NCBI GenBank assembly: GCA_018902385.1
Contig: JABSSW010000047.1
Span: 248,001 to 312,000, forward strand
Direction: 5' to 3'
DNA: 64,000 bases
DNA from: Physcia stellaris
Lineage: Eukaryota > Ascomycota > Lecanoromycetes > Caliciales > Physciaceae
Part shown: positions 1-12,200 of the stretch, piece after piece
How positions within the stretch are numbered: the stretch's first letter is position 1
Layout: each line of letters opens with the position of its first letter
Notes under the pieces: generated by a model
Seen by the model: only the letters and a program-made list of their open reading frames with translations
What the model was told of the DNA's origin: nothing
Database searches by the model: none
Position numbers and translations under genes: made by a program

Positions 1-1441
1 GATTATTCATATTCGCCTCGACTTCGCTGGAAGGAGGTTCGGATGATCGGTCACTTGTTATGAGGGAGTGAGTGTTCCGGATTGTTTCCTCGGCTTCTTT
101 CTCGATGCGGGTGATGAGCGCGGCGCAGGTGGGGATGTCGTGGATGAGACCTATTACTTGGCCTGCTGTCCAGACCTGGGGGATGCAGATGTTAGCGTCC
201 ATTATTTGGTTGATTAGGGACTTGTCCTCTAATGAGTTTGTGTGCCGTGGAGAAGTGTTTCTTCGCTGGATTTTAAGGTTTCCAGTTGCTGGGCTTGTCG
301 TTGGTGATTATATGCATACGAACAGGACTTTGGAGTCAGTTGTTTCCCCAAGTCGGCTTATCAATGGTCCACAACGATTTGGCACTCGCTTTTGTCCGCG
401 GCGAGTAAAGTAGATTGGATGGACTCACCCCATAATTATCATCTCCATTCAGGAACACCTCCCGACCTCTCTTCCCACTCACATACGGCGCCACCTCTTC
501 GAACTTCCCCGTCGCACTCTCCCTCTCCACCTGCACCGCCTTCATCGCAGGCTCGTTTTTGAATAATCGGGACGTATTCTTCCACCTCCTCAGCACTAGC
601 TCTGTATCCGTCTCCTGCGCCTTGACAATCGTCTCTTTGATATTCTGATGTATCGGCGCCTCAACCGTACACATAAACCTGGTGCCCATATTAATACCCT
701 CGGCCCCCAAGCTCAGTGCAGCCGCCAATCCCTGCCCGTCCGCGAACCCGCCAGACGCGATGAACGGCACTTTCAAACTCTGCCTCGCTCTACTCAACAG
801 TATGAAGTTGGTGATATCAGACTCCCCGACATGGCCCGCGCACTCAAAGCCGTCGATAGACAGAAAGTCCACACCGAGCTTGATGGCCGACTGCGCGTGC
901 CGGATGGTGGTGCATTTGTGTAGTATGGTGCACTTGGCCGCTTTCAATTGTTTGATGACGGGACCAGGGGAGTTACCGGCTGTTTCGACAATCGTGACGC
1001 CTTCGTCGATGATAGCTTGAGCGTAGGCGTGGTAATCGGGAGGAACGAGGGCAGGAAGGAGGGTCAGGTTCACGCCGAAGGGATTATGGGTCATGGTTCT
1101 GCATTTGCGGATTTCTTTGCGGAGAGCGTCGGGGGAAGGTTGTGTGAGAGCAGTTAGCTGTGACATTGATTAGCTCCACGACTTGGACTGGGCGTGAAAA
1201 GCGGCCTACGATACCGAGTCCTCCAGCGTTGCTGACTGCACTTGCTAGTTCTGCGTATCCGACCCTGGCGTCCAATTGTCAGTTGAGGCAGCGGGGAAAC
1301 AGCGGCGCTTGCTCGTCATACCATTGCATTCCACCTTGCACGACTGGTACTGTGATAGATGTCAGTCGTCGTCAAGACAGGCTTGGACTGGAAAGTACCC
1401 CGAATCCCAAGCTGCCTTGTCAAAGCGGTGTTGAAAGGCAT
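1..1441 (-). CDS. Nitronate monooxygenase (2-nitropropane dioxygenase family), 5 exons, 3' end beyond the window
   Basis: FMN-dependent oxidase of the NMO/NPD TIM-barrel family, which oxidises alkyl nitronates such as propionate 3-nitronate. The start is ATG at 1441. Exons I can join are 1399-1441, 1322-1349, 1210-1264, 429-1157 and 175 to the window edge, and phases agree at every junction. Family signatures are VPVVQGGMQWVG near the N-terminus, SNAGGLGILTALTQP, then GFECAGHVGE, ASGGFADG and MGTRFMCTVEAP, the flavin-binding half of the barrel. The last exon begins VWTAGQVIGLIHDIPT, the usual C-terminal segment, and runs off the window. Introns are 49, 57, 52 and 253 nt; the last is long for this locus, but its acceptor has a good GCTAAC branch site. 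Family assignment is secure; substrate is not known. Confidence 0.93.
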
Positions 1442-2002
1442 GATGACCGGGATGTGAGCAGGATGACTGAGTAGCTCTTGCTTTGGAAGGAAGCAGATAA
1501 GAAGGGCCGAAGCGCAAGAGCGGTGTCTGGAGTTCTACATGCTGAAGGTATGATGTGTTGGAGAGGATTCATCAGCTGCAAATACCACTGGCACGCATGG
1601 GATATTGCCGAGGTCCAGACTTCAAGGACATAATTCCTTAAGTCCGTAAGTACCTACGGGTACGGAGTACACGCCGATGGACATATTGAGAGACGAACGC
1701 TAGATTGAGGTCTGAAGGCTATGGACAAGGACCATTTGCTCTAAGCTATATCACATCACCTGGGTCTAATACCCCTTTCCATATCCATCCCTTCATCAAG
1801 TAGCGACATTGGGTATCAGCAGTAAAAGCGTATCAAACCGAAACGTAATATACAAAATTTCTGCAGGATCCAAGGTCATTTGCCTTGTCCGCAACAGTGT
1901 GGAGTCAGACTAAGTCCAACTTTCCACTTCAGTCCTCAAAGTTCTCATTTGATCTGCACTAGAGGTCGTCCATCGTGGGATCACGCTGGAGGAGTGCCGC
2001 GC
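1442..2002. other. Intergenic, upstream of NMO and downstream of the RdRP gene
   Basis: This stretch holds the promoter side of the nitronate monooxygenase gene and the 3' flank of the polymerase gene. Base composition is ordinary. I see no RNA gene, repeat or convincing reading frame. Confidence 0.5.
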
Positions 2003-5000
2003 CTACACGTCGATATCATCCCAGTCGAAGTCCCCGAACTCGTCCTCCTCTTCCTGCATCACACTACCGTATTCCATCTCTTGCCTTCTCTTGACAACCT
2101 TGTTGTCGAGCTTCAAAGCTTCAAAGATATCCTCTTTGACGATTCGATACGTTCCAATGCCAGCGGCGGTGGCTTTGAGCTCGCCCAGCTCGACCCCAGC
2201 GATCCACCATGGATATTTGCCCGACTTATGACATTCATGGTAGACAGCACTGGCCTTCAACAAATCCCAGTATCCTGTCCCAGAAAGTCGTGACCGCTCA
2301 TTCTTCCAGCGTTTGCTCACTGGGTTTCCTTCGATGGCCAAAGGCTCAATGGCAAGAAAGTCAGCTCGGCATTTTTCAACCAACGCTCGAAAGCTGATGG
2401 CGCTACCTCTTCTGACGGTGGGATCGGCGTTGTCGTCCAGTCCTTGAACATTCGCTTTCCAAAAGTCACGTATTTTACCCAATTTGTTCTTGAGGTCATA
2501 AAGGATCATTTTCAAGTCACTATCACGCTGTGACTCCTCGCTTTCAATAATCCAAGGACGAACCAGATCATCGTCCTCAGTACCCACATTCTTGAAGTGT
2601 TGGGCAAATTTTCCAAGCGCGTCTTCTCGCACGGATTTGGCCACAACAAATACCAGATTGTCGATTAAGTGATCTTTCTTCTTCGTTGAGCCTCTGTCTT
2701 TGTATGCAGGTTTTGGATAGGATTTTAGTTTGTTCTTTTTCAAGTAAGCTATCCATTGTGGCTCGTCAAAGATAATCCCGGCTTTCGCACGGTCGACTAA
2801 AAGGCCAAGTAGACCGGCAATTGCGACAGCAGGCTTATCTCCAATCCGCATATCGTGGTAGCACATGGCTTCATGGTAGACAGTGCACGATCCAAGCATG
2901 CTAGCACGAAGATTAAAGTCGAAGGCGTGAAGCAGGAATTGATCTGGAAAGTCGGATAAGATGTCTGAAACCTTCTTCTCGTCCTTTGTAATACCGAAGT
3001 CCTCCAGTGCGACCGGTTCCGGCACTGGGGCGTTCTCAAATGGATCAACAATGCTAGGCTCCCAGCAGATCCAGGCAATATCGCCATCGTAGTCGCCACC
3101 AGACAATTTGTCAGCCAGCGAGCGTGATCCTTTGGAGGAAAATATGATCACGTCTCTGTACATCCGCAATTCAGGCTTGAAGACGGCGCGAACCTTTTCC
3201 GGTGTTAGTCGTCATACTAAATCAATTGAGAAAGAGCTGACCTTTTGGATGTCTGAGGGTAGCAAAGCCGGTAAGCGAGATACGAGAATGTCCATGTTGT
3301 GCAGCAAAACGTCGCTCCATTCGGATTTAGTGTCTCGAAATATGCTCGAGAATCCGATGTGCACTTCATTCTCTTCGAGCAGCGCGAGAGGATCTGCGAT
3401 CATGAAAGCGTAGGTTGACCTACCAAGCTCGATGTTCATCCTGTTCTCAAGGCGGGTACAGTAATCCATGATAGCACTGTACAGGAGATCTTTAAGAACA
3501 CGGCAGGACTTTGGTTCAAACCCATGCTGGAACGGCGTTAGCCTCCACCTATTCAAGACAGAGATCACGGGTACTTACCTCAACAAACCAATTAATTTTC
3601 TCAGCCAAAGAATCGGGTATGCCTCCAGCCATTTCGATGCCCTTGTTGGACAGTCGCTCTTCTGTCACGGAGTTGTTATCTTGATTCCATCTACGCAAAG
3701 CTAGAGCGCTATCCATAGCCACTTCAAGTTCACCAACTTTCGCAGTAAGATCTTCCTCAAGTAACCGCTTGAAGACTGCGTATGGCACACCTCGATCTTC
3801 GAGAATGGGCATGAGCTGAAAATTTAGAGCAGCAGTTGAGACCTTCCTGGAGTAGCTTTGAACTTCAAAGGTAATTCTCTCGGGATCAGGGAACCAATTG
3901 TCCTTGGGATCGCCCTCGAATTTGAGCTGCGAGTCAGTGATCTCGATCCAATACCCTCGATCATTCCTTGGTAAGGTTTCATCGAGAGTATCGACCATCC
4001 ATATGCCCTTTGCGCCACCAATGCGTCCTTGGAAGACAGATGGTACTTGATCTAGGCCAAGCATTTCGGCGATATCCTTGGCAGCACGTCGTGAAATCCG
4101 TGCGCATCCGTCATTCATGACTGCCCGATTCTTAGAGTTGACGGGATATAAATCACTCTTCTTCTCGTCCGATCTCTTGAGATTTAGTCGACGTTGACCA
4201 GGGCTATCCGCATAGGCATCGTCACACCTAATAATTTCACCGGGTCTGAATTGGATGCTTGGCTTGGTGCTGCTCACGGCCAGGGCTAATCGAGCAAAGA
4301 GCTTCAAGCAAGTTTGATCTCGATTCTGCTTCGGCGGCATAAACCATTCAATCAGCTTTGCAACGGTCATTGGACGATGATTGAGTTTTCGCGGGTCAGA
4401 TTCTCCCATGGCGGCGTCCTTGATAAAATGCTGGCCATCCTCGGCAAAAAAGAAGATTCTGTAGCCAAGCCTGCTGGGCTTTTTTGTCACTCTCCTTGCC
4501 GATTTTTTCGATGATTCTGGTTTGACATAGAATGGACGCCACTTACGACCAAGAAAGTGATGATTCGTACCAACAAGCCATTTTATCAGTGCTTGTCTGA
4601 CGATGTGATGCGAACCTTTGGTGTGCTTCGGAAGATCCTTAGGCTCCATACCAGGCATGGTAATAACGCAGAAACGATCACCCCCGAATTTGCGGGCGAG
4701 TCTATAGGATGACTCCAATTTCAAAGGCTTGAGGTCGAATTTAAGAAGTGGTTCGTTTGGGAGTTCAAAAACTTGAGGCCACCACTTAGCCCGACGCAAT
4801 CATATGACAGCTCCGCCCTCTTCCACGCTGCAGTGCTCGACCTTTCTGGCATGGCAGCATTGTTTTCCTTGACCACTGATGACAGTGCGATCCACAATTG
4901 CCCATAGTCGTCTATTGCCTGCTTCAAGAATTTGGAGAATTTCGCAATGGGGAGATTACAAGCCGTCGCAATCCTCGTCACTTCATAAACCTGCCGGAAG

Positions 5001-6677
5001 GGAACACTGGATGTCTCGTCGACTTCGAAATGTACTGTGAGATATTAGTTGGAGCTAGACGCTCGTGACGGGATATCTCACGAAAAGGCGATCTCGTGAA
5101 AAGATTATGCTGGAGATAGTCTTCAGCTTCCATGTAATGAATGCGCGACTTCGCTCTCTGGACCGTCCCGGTGGTGTTATCTGGCCGTTGGTCGACATCA
5201 ATTTCGTTCAAGTATTCATTGATTTTCTCCGTCATATCCTGGTCGGTTGCTTCTATCATGCTGCTACTAGGAGGCTCGCTTGTGGATCGGACCGTAGCAT
5301 GGCTTTTAGACGGCAGGTCTTGTCTAGTCATTACCGTGATAGTTGGATCATCAACGTCATTGGCCGAATTGAAAGACGTGGTTAAGGACTCCGTGTTAAA
5401 GGACGTAAAGGGTGTGGTGACGCCACTGGAGAGATTAGTCCTTGAGGAGTTCAGGGAAGCCACACTGGTGCCGCTGAACGATCTGGTAAGCTCGGAAGTA
5501 GCAGAACTTCTTGAGCCGTCTGGAGGTCGTGACATAGGAGGCTCTGATCCGATTTCGTTGGCGCTGTGGGAGCGAGAGTATCCAGACGAGCGTTTTTCTC
5601 GTGAGACATTGCGGGACATGGATGGTATCATGGCCTCGGGGCAAGATCGCTTCAGACCCCTCCGCTGCGTTGGAACAGGATGTGGCATCCGAAAAACGGG
5701 CTCGCTATTCTTTATTTCATGAAGCACCGTATCTTTCTCTGGTGAGTTCGTTGCTGGGTGATTCGGAAATGTGGAGAGATGTGTACTCGGTAGTGCCCCG
5801 TACTTGTCATCTACGGGGCCAGAGTTTGCTGTCTCGTGATTGAACGGCGCATCTGTTGAAACCAAGTCGAGCAGATCTGCCTCCCCAATAGGATAATCGT
5901 CAGATGAGGGCTGCTGTTCTTTCAAAGGGGGCTCTTGACTAAGCACAGGGGCCGGAGGATACTTTGGACGAAAGAAGTCCGAAATATTCTGCTGCTTAGG
6001 CAGTTTCTTCAGAGGCGAAGTCTCGGATTGGACCGGCAGCGGTGGTGGGTTGAAGACTTCTAGGATTTTTTTATTCTGTTCAAGAGAGTCACTTTTTTCT
6101 AAAGGACTAGATCAGCATTTGTAAGCTCCGTCGATTGCACGCGGCTCGAACCTTGCTTTTCTGACCGTACAGAGAAGGTTTTGTCTGCTTGTTGAGCTCT
6201 TTCGACCGAATCCAGCGAGTCTGCTTCTCGTGACACGTTACCAACCTCATACGGAACGCCCGCCTTCACCTTGTCTGTCACATTTTTGAGGATGTCGAGA
6301 AGAACCCCTCTCAATTCTGCTCCATCTTCTTCGCTAATATTGCGCTTTTTAAGGAACGTATTCTGACGCGTGCTGGGTCGAATACTTCGAGTGGGTAAGA
6401 CATCAGGGTCGGCGTGCGGCTTTGAGATCCAGTTTGTCCTCGCGTGTCTCTCGAATTCAGCGATGACATAGTCCAGTGCCCGTTCGTTCTTGAAGTAGAG
6501 CCAGCGAACGCGCTCATAGATCTGCTTTTCTTCTGAATTGACTGGGTTGCGGGAAGGACTCCAAGATGCGTCTCGAACGGGCAGCTGTAGATTCCATGGT
6601 GTCGAAAGAGCTTGGATTCGAGAGTTTATGGCCTGGTCCGCATTGATCACCTTGGTAGGAGTGCGAGGTTGAAACAT
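2003..6677 (-). CDS. RNA-dependent RNA polymerase (QDE-1/RdRP family), multi-exon, one apparent frameshift
   Basis: Cellular RNA-dependent RNA polymerase of the RNA-silencing (quelling/meiotic silencing) type, which makes double-stranded RNA for Dicer. The catalytic loop is visible as SGGDYDGDIAW encoded near 3090, matching the family DxDGD triad. Upstream in the RdRP core I read SYRLARKFGGDRF, and a basic and serine-rich N-terminal region covers about 500 residues. Exons I can join are 5034-3579, 3526-3242 and 3193-2003, with introns of 52 and 48 nt. A 47-nt intron (5035-5081) joins the next exon upstream, which reaches about 6105. The first exon runs from ATG 6677 to about 6110-6190; that junction is unresolved. 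Inside exon 5034-3579 the frame changes near 4757 without splice signals (see findings). Estimated length is about 1,500 residues, usual for the family. Confidence 0.9.
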
Positions 6678-7442
6678 TGATTGCGACTGGAAGCATGAAT
6701 GCTTCAGAGAGGATCTCTGGTCCGATTGATCAAGCTAGACTGCAACAAGAGGCTACTTTTCGTCGAACAAGGTACTGGAGCACAGAAGCAATGTTAGCCA
6801 GAAAGCAATGACAAAGCGTTGCGGTCAGACGGGGTCAGAAGAGTGGAAAGCCGAAGCAAAGCAAGGCGCGCTGGCGAGCAACAGAAGCGCGCTCAGCACG
6901 GTCATTGGGAGCTCTGCATTCATTGACCAAGCAAGTGTTGTGGCCGAGACCTACGAGCTCAGTGATGATATGACGCCCACCCCCCAAACCCACCGACCAG
7001 CCTCGTGTCGCAATTGGGCAATTGGGGGACAAATAATGCAGCGCATCGCGAATTTGGTTTCAGGGTCCAGGCTCGGCCCGCTCGGCAGTCTCCAACGTTC
7101 CACTCGGTACTCTAGCCTCTACTAGACTCCTCCATCCTTGCCACGACTGCCAGCCGCCAGGGCAGCAACCTTAAATATACCTTAGCTGACACTTTCTTAC
7201 ATGTAGCCAGACCGGCTAGAATAACAAGAAGTCAAGAGATCACTATTGGTTTCGACTACCTTTGACGCAATGTGGGTGTAAGCATAGGTTGTCCACATTA
7301 GGGAAATCATACTTGAGTCTCGACATGACTTCTGTGTTTACATCAAGGCGTCTTGCTCTTACCTCAGGCCACAGGGCAGAATATCAGGCACTCGCCAAAC
7401 TCCTTCGCTAAATCGATGACATCTCTTCCTCACACTCAGCAA
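6678..7442. other. Intergenic, promoter side of the RdRP gene
   Basis: This region lies between the RdRP start codon and the SGT1 stop codon, so it holds the RdRP promoter and the SGT1 3' flank. Short open frames here look like chance. No repeat or RNA gene is recognised. Confidence 0.5.
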
Positions 7443-8711
7443 TCATTCGCCCCATTTCTTCGCCACCATACCATCGGGCGGACTGGTCTCCACCTTCTTC
7501 TTGCTGACCTCGGACCAGTCGGTGCTAAGGACGGTACCATTGCTTTCCTGATAACTCTTCATCATCGCCCTCTGCGCCTCTGGACTCGAGCTCTTGAAGA
7601 TGGTCTGCAAGAAAGCATTCTCACCGTTGCCCTCATATTCATCAATTCCATCATCGTTGTCGTTCTCCCCACCCTCTCCTTCTGCCTTATCCTTCTTCGG
7701 TTTCTTCTTCGTAAGGTCATTGGCAACTTTATCCCAGTTCTTTGGTCCGCTCTTCGAAGACGTAGGGTAGGAGGGAGCGCCATTGGTGGCGGCTTGATTC
7801 CCAAGGATGGCCTTCTTGACTTCTGTGTTGCCATTTTCAGACGTAGCATCCCCCTGCTCAACGGGCTCCGTGCTTTCAATTGATGCCCACTTTTGCCCAG
7901 CAGTGGTTTTCTTCAACACGCATTCCACCTTGGTAGACATAATTTTTGATGTCGAAGCCGAAGGATCAATAGTACTGAATAGCGGATCAAGGGAGAAATC
8001 GAAATCAGACCCAGTCGGTAGCGGAAATGAGATAGCCAAAGAGCGTGCTTGTATGTCGATGGTTGCCTTGTCCTTTGGCACACCCTTGGCGAAAAGGGTG
8101 ACCACAACGTTGTCCGAAGTTTGATACCATTCGTGCCTTATTTTACTTGCTGGGGTCTGTACGCCTTCCGGCTTTTTCTCTGTAGTATGTGTAGCAGGCT
8201 GCGCTACTTGGCCATTTGCATTACCACTTTCCTTCTGCTCTGGTCTATTTTGTGGTTTGCTCGTGCTTGCGGCCGGTAGTTCGATTGTTGGTATCTGTTC
8301 TATGGTAACTTTGCGAGCCTCGTCATTCTCTGGCAAGTTCTTCAGTTTGCCGTTAACCTTCATCTCCCAGATTGCTACGCTCTTTTCCTTTTCATCCAGC
8401 TTCTTGACCCATTCAAAGCATTTTCCAGCGTCTGCCCATCGCTGAAGGCCGAAGAGCGCGATGCCCCGTCTAAGCTGCGACTGAGTGATGAGCTCTCTCT
8501 TAGCCCGTTTCTGAGCTAATACGAGAGCGGTCTCGGCATCCTTGAGAGCCAAAGTGTGATCTGGGGGTGAAATGCGGGTATAAGCGGTTGAACGCTTGAC
8601 GTAGTAGTCGACTGCTTGTGTGTTGACAGAGATAGCAGCTGTGTAGTGCTCTGCAGCTGCAGCGAAATCGCTAGATGCCAAAGCAGCAGCGCCCTTCGCG
8701 GCGTGATCCAT
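7443..8711 (-). CDS. SGT1: SGT1-like co-chaperone (TPR, CS and SGS domains)
   Basis: Adaptor that links HSP90 with SKP1/SCF ubiquitin ligases and kinetochore assembly; in fungi it is usually essential. The 422-residue protein is encoded without introns. It has a TPR-like helical N-terminus (about residues 1-115, beginning MDHAAKGAAALASSDFAAAA) and a linker. A CS (p23-like) domain follows at about 190-282, starting IRHEWYQTSDNVVVTLFAKG, and an SGS domain occupies the last ~110 residues. The SGS part includes GPKNWDKVAND and TLFKSSSPEAQRAMMKSYQES-like sequence, and the protein ends MVAKKWGE. I chose ATG 8711 because the extra upstream residues in frame rely on a non-ATG start and lie in a probable 5' UTR. 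It is divergent to the ABC transporter gene. Confidence 0.95.
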   Translation of the reverse strand: MDHAAKGAAALASSDFAAAAEHYTAAISVNTQAVDYYVKRSTAYTRISPPDHTLALKDAETALVLAQKRAKRELITQSQLRRGIALFGLQRWADAGKCFEWVKKLDEKEKSVAIWEMKVNGKLKNLPENDEARKVTIEQIPTIELPAASTSKPQNRPEQKESGNANGQVAQPATHTTEKKPEGVQTPASKIRHEWYQTSDNVVVTLFAKGVPKDKATIDIQARSLAISFPLPTGSDFDFSLDPLFSTIDPSASTSKIMSTKVECVLKKTTAGQKWASIESTEPVEQGDATSENGNTEVKKAILGNQAATNGAPSYPTSSKSGPKNWDKVANDLTKKKPKKDKAEGEGGENDNDDGIDEYEGNGENAFLQTIFKSSSPEAQRAMMKSYQESNGTVLSTDWSEVSKKKVETSPPDGMVAKKWGE

Positions 8712-9267
8712 AATTGTTGTAGAGAAATTAGATGGATTATGGTGCGGTCTTACAGGCAAGACTAGGAAGATGTCTGGGCAGAGTCCAGCAGGTTAACGAC
8801 CTCTCGTCAGCCGTGTAAAGAGGTAATGAAAAGAGCGTTGGGTGATGAGTGGGGCTCTGAGTAACGAATGTATGAGTCAGTGTGATGGCTGCCAGTAGCC
8901 CTAGCCCTAGCCGTTGAAGTGCGGGGTTGAAGGAAGTGAGGCTCGTGAGGCTCATGAACAAGGTTTTCTATTTTCAAAGAACCGAGGATCGGCTTGAGAT
9001 TTCTCCGGGTCTAACTTTTTACAACTTTAGTCGCCACGCGGCCGCAGACCCCTGTCGATTTTTTGGACATGAGATGAGGCAACGCTTGGGAGGCGGGTTG
9101 TACTTAGGCTTCAATATTTCTATCTTTGTAAACTTATCCTCTTCCTTCTGGTCTTATCTATCACGCTGCAGTGATCACGGTCCATCATTCTTGCTTCTAC
9201 GTAAAGATATGGTTGCCGGTAACTAATCGCATGTTTGCTCAGGGCAGTGACCCGAGCCAGCTTCAAC
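8712..9267. promoter_or_regulatory. Bidirectional promoter between SGT1 and the ABCA transporter
   Basis: The 556 bp between the two divergent start codons must hold both promoters. A short run of CCCTAG repeats sits near 8900. No TATA box or other specific site could be called with confidence. Confidence 0.45.
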
Positions 9268-12200
9268 ATGCGACTCAGACAGACTTGGACTTTGATTTGG
9301 AAAAACCTCCTGATCGTTCTATTTCGACATCCATTTTCCACTCCTCTTCGTTGCTTCTTGCTTCCAGTCATATTCACAGGTTTCCTGGCTTATGCGCGCA
9401 ATCTATTCATTCCTCCCTCTCATTTCGGTATTGCAAGCTCGACGCCGGTACGAGCTTTGGGCGATGCCCTCAGTCTAGCAGGTGGTGGAAGGAATAGAGT
9501 CGTGTTCGTTAACAATGGCTTCACAGGAGGAGACATCGATGCAGTCATTCAAGATGTTGCTAGCTCTGTCAAAGCTGAAGGAAAAGATGTGGAAATCGTG
9601 TCCGACGAGGACGACCTACTTACTCTGTGCCGAAGCTCTCTTCGAGGTGTCTCAAGTTGCTATGGAGCTGCTGTCTTTTATGGTTCGCCGTCCGAGGGAC
9701 CTGGTGGATTGTGGAATTACAGCTTGAGGGCTGATGGTGGACTTGCGACTAAGATTGATGTTACAACTCACGGTAATGACGTCGAAATTTACCCGCTTCC
9801 ATTGCAGCATGCAATCGACTTCTCTATCGCCTCGCACAATAGGACCGTCGACCAAGGGGCCCTCCCTAGCGAGGTCTATGAATATCCATTTACCTCCGAA
9901 ACGCAGAAGCTACGCAATGACAGAATCAGAATTCGTTACATGGGTGGTATCATTAACATTCTTGCAGTTGCCTTCTTCATCGGAATTGTTGGGGTTATCT
10001 ACCAGTTAGTCGGGCTGATCGCGTCAGAAAGAGAGTTGGGGATGACCCAGATTGTTGAAGCTTCGATGCCAAACACCAAACGCTGGGAGCCTCAAGCCAT
10101 CAGGTTCATCGCCAATCACCTGGCATTCGATATCTTGTTCTTGCCAGGCTGGATCGTGATGGCACTCATCCTGGCCTATGGTGTATTCGCAAAGACCTCG
10201 GTTGCCATCATCATTTTCTTCCACATCCTCGCAGGGCTCTCACTATCTTCTTTTTCACTTTTCGGCGCGGCCTTTTTCCATAAAGCTCAGCTCAGCGGAA
10301 TATCGACGACCATCATATCGCTTCTGCTTGCTGTTCTGGCCCAAGTCATTGGAAAAGGGAGCACAGGTGCTATCGCCATCCTCAGTCTTCTATTTCCTCC
10401 TATGAATTACACCTTTTTTACCATATTAATGGCTCGCTGGGAGCGGAAAAATTTACCGATGAATTTGGTGAAAGCAGCCCCTGAGAATCCATCAACCCTT
10501 CCAGGCATCGCTTTTTTCGTTTTTCTCATCATACAAATCATCGTATTTCCTATCCTAGGAGCTATTGTCGAAAGGACCTTGTATGGCACCGCGTCTCAGG
10601 GACGAAAAGTGGTTTCAGAAGATCAAGATTCACATAATGCTGTCACACTCTCTGGATTCACCAAGCGCTACACACCGTCCTGGTGGGCTCGCAATGTTGC
10701 CACACGGTTTGGAAAGAAGAAGGAGACAGTGGTTGCTGTTCATAGCCTTGACCTCAACATTCGCCAAGGCCAGATCACTGTTTTGCTTGGTAGTAATGGC
10801 AGTGGCAAGACTACAACACTGGAAACAATAGCTGGACTGAATACTGTGAGTTCTGGGTCAGTCACTGTCGATGGACGTGGTGGCCTTGGTATATGTCCCC
10901 AACGGAACGTCCTTTGGGCCGACCTGACGACCTATGAACACGTCCGCATATTCAACCGTCTGAAAAGTACGGGAGCAGTAGCTTCCAAAGCTCAGATAGA
11001 GGAGCTGGTGAGCGCTTGTGATCTATCGAAGAAATTGAGTGCCAGGTCTCGCCATCTTTCTGGGGGCCAAAAACGGAAACTTCAACTGAGCATGATGTTC
11101 ACTGGTGGCTCGCGAGTTTGTTGCGTTGATGAATGTAGTAGTGGAGTTGATGCACTGGCTCGACAAAAGCTATGGCAGATATTGCTTGCAGAACGAGGTG
11201 CTCGAACTATCATATTTACCACTCATTTCTTGGATGAAGCCGATCTTCTCTCAGACCAGATCGCAATTCTATCCAAGGGTAAACTTATGGCGAACGGCTC
11301 AGCAGTCGAGCTCAAGCATCAGCTTGGCGGCGGTTACCGCATCCATGTTTTTGACAATGCTGGTCGCGATATAGGCATACAGCAATTTGCAGGGGCCACA
11401 AAGAAAATGATGTACGATCAGACAATCTACACACTACGTAAGTCTAGCGAGGCAGCCGACTTTGTGAGGACACTGGAAGATAATCGGATCAACAATTACG
11501 AGATAAGCTCACCAACCATCGAAGAGATATTTTTCAAAGTTGCCGAGGATGCTAGTCTTGCAGATGTCAGCCGTCAGAAGTCTCACACAGATATGTCTAC
11601 AAAAGGTAATGTGGTAACGGCCGAGGAATTCATGACAGAAAGTAAGGTTTCTTCCGATGCAGACGCGGGTCAAGACTTGAAGTTGCAAACTGGGAAACGG
11701 ATCGGTGCATTCCGTCAGGCCTTTACCTTGTTCCGCAAAAGGTTCACTGTCTTTCAGAGGAATTGGTTCCCATATATTGCTGCTTTCCTCATTCCGGTCA
11801 TTGCTGCCGGTCTCGTCACGTTATTTCTCAAAAACTTCGAAGCTGCAGGTTGTTCATCTTCGGAACAAATCTCGGCCTCAGACATCGAATCCCTACTGAA
11901 TCAGGTAGACTATGAGATTGTTGTAGGTCCTTCGAGCAAAGTATCGCCCGCAGACATCTCACGCATCGGAGCGACGCTGCCGGGTGCAGGATCGGGTCTT
12001 GATGGTGGCAGTGGCAGTTTGGCGAACCTCTCTTCTTCGATACACATCATCGATGGCACTTTAGACGACTTCAATGAATACATCAAGCAGAGATACGCCA
12101 ATGTTACGCCTGGAGGCTTCTTTCTCGGGGATGATACATCGCCGCCTACATTCGCGTACAAAGCTAACGGAGACTTGTCCCTGGCCACAATAACCCAGAA

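Noticed and set aside
72-413. 113-codon plus-strand frame at the left edge
   Set aside because: It is the antisense of the last exon and last intron of the nitronate monooxygenase gene, whose minus-strand translation is conserved.
9235-9267. Upstream extension of the ABCA transporter
   Set aside because: The frame opens at TTG. The first ATG (9268) gives the usual ABCA N-terminus.
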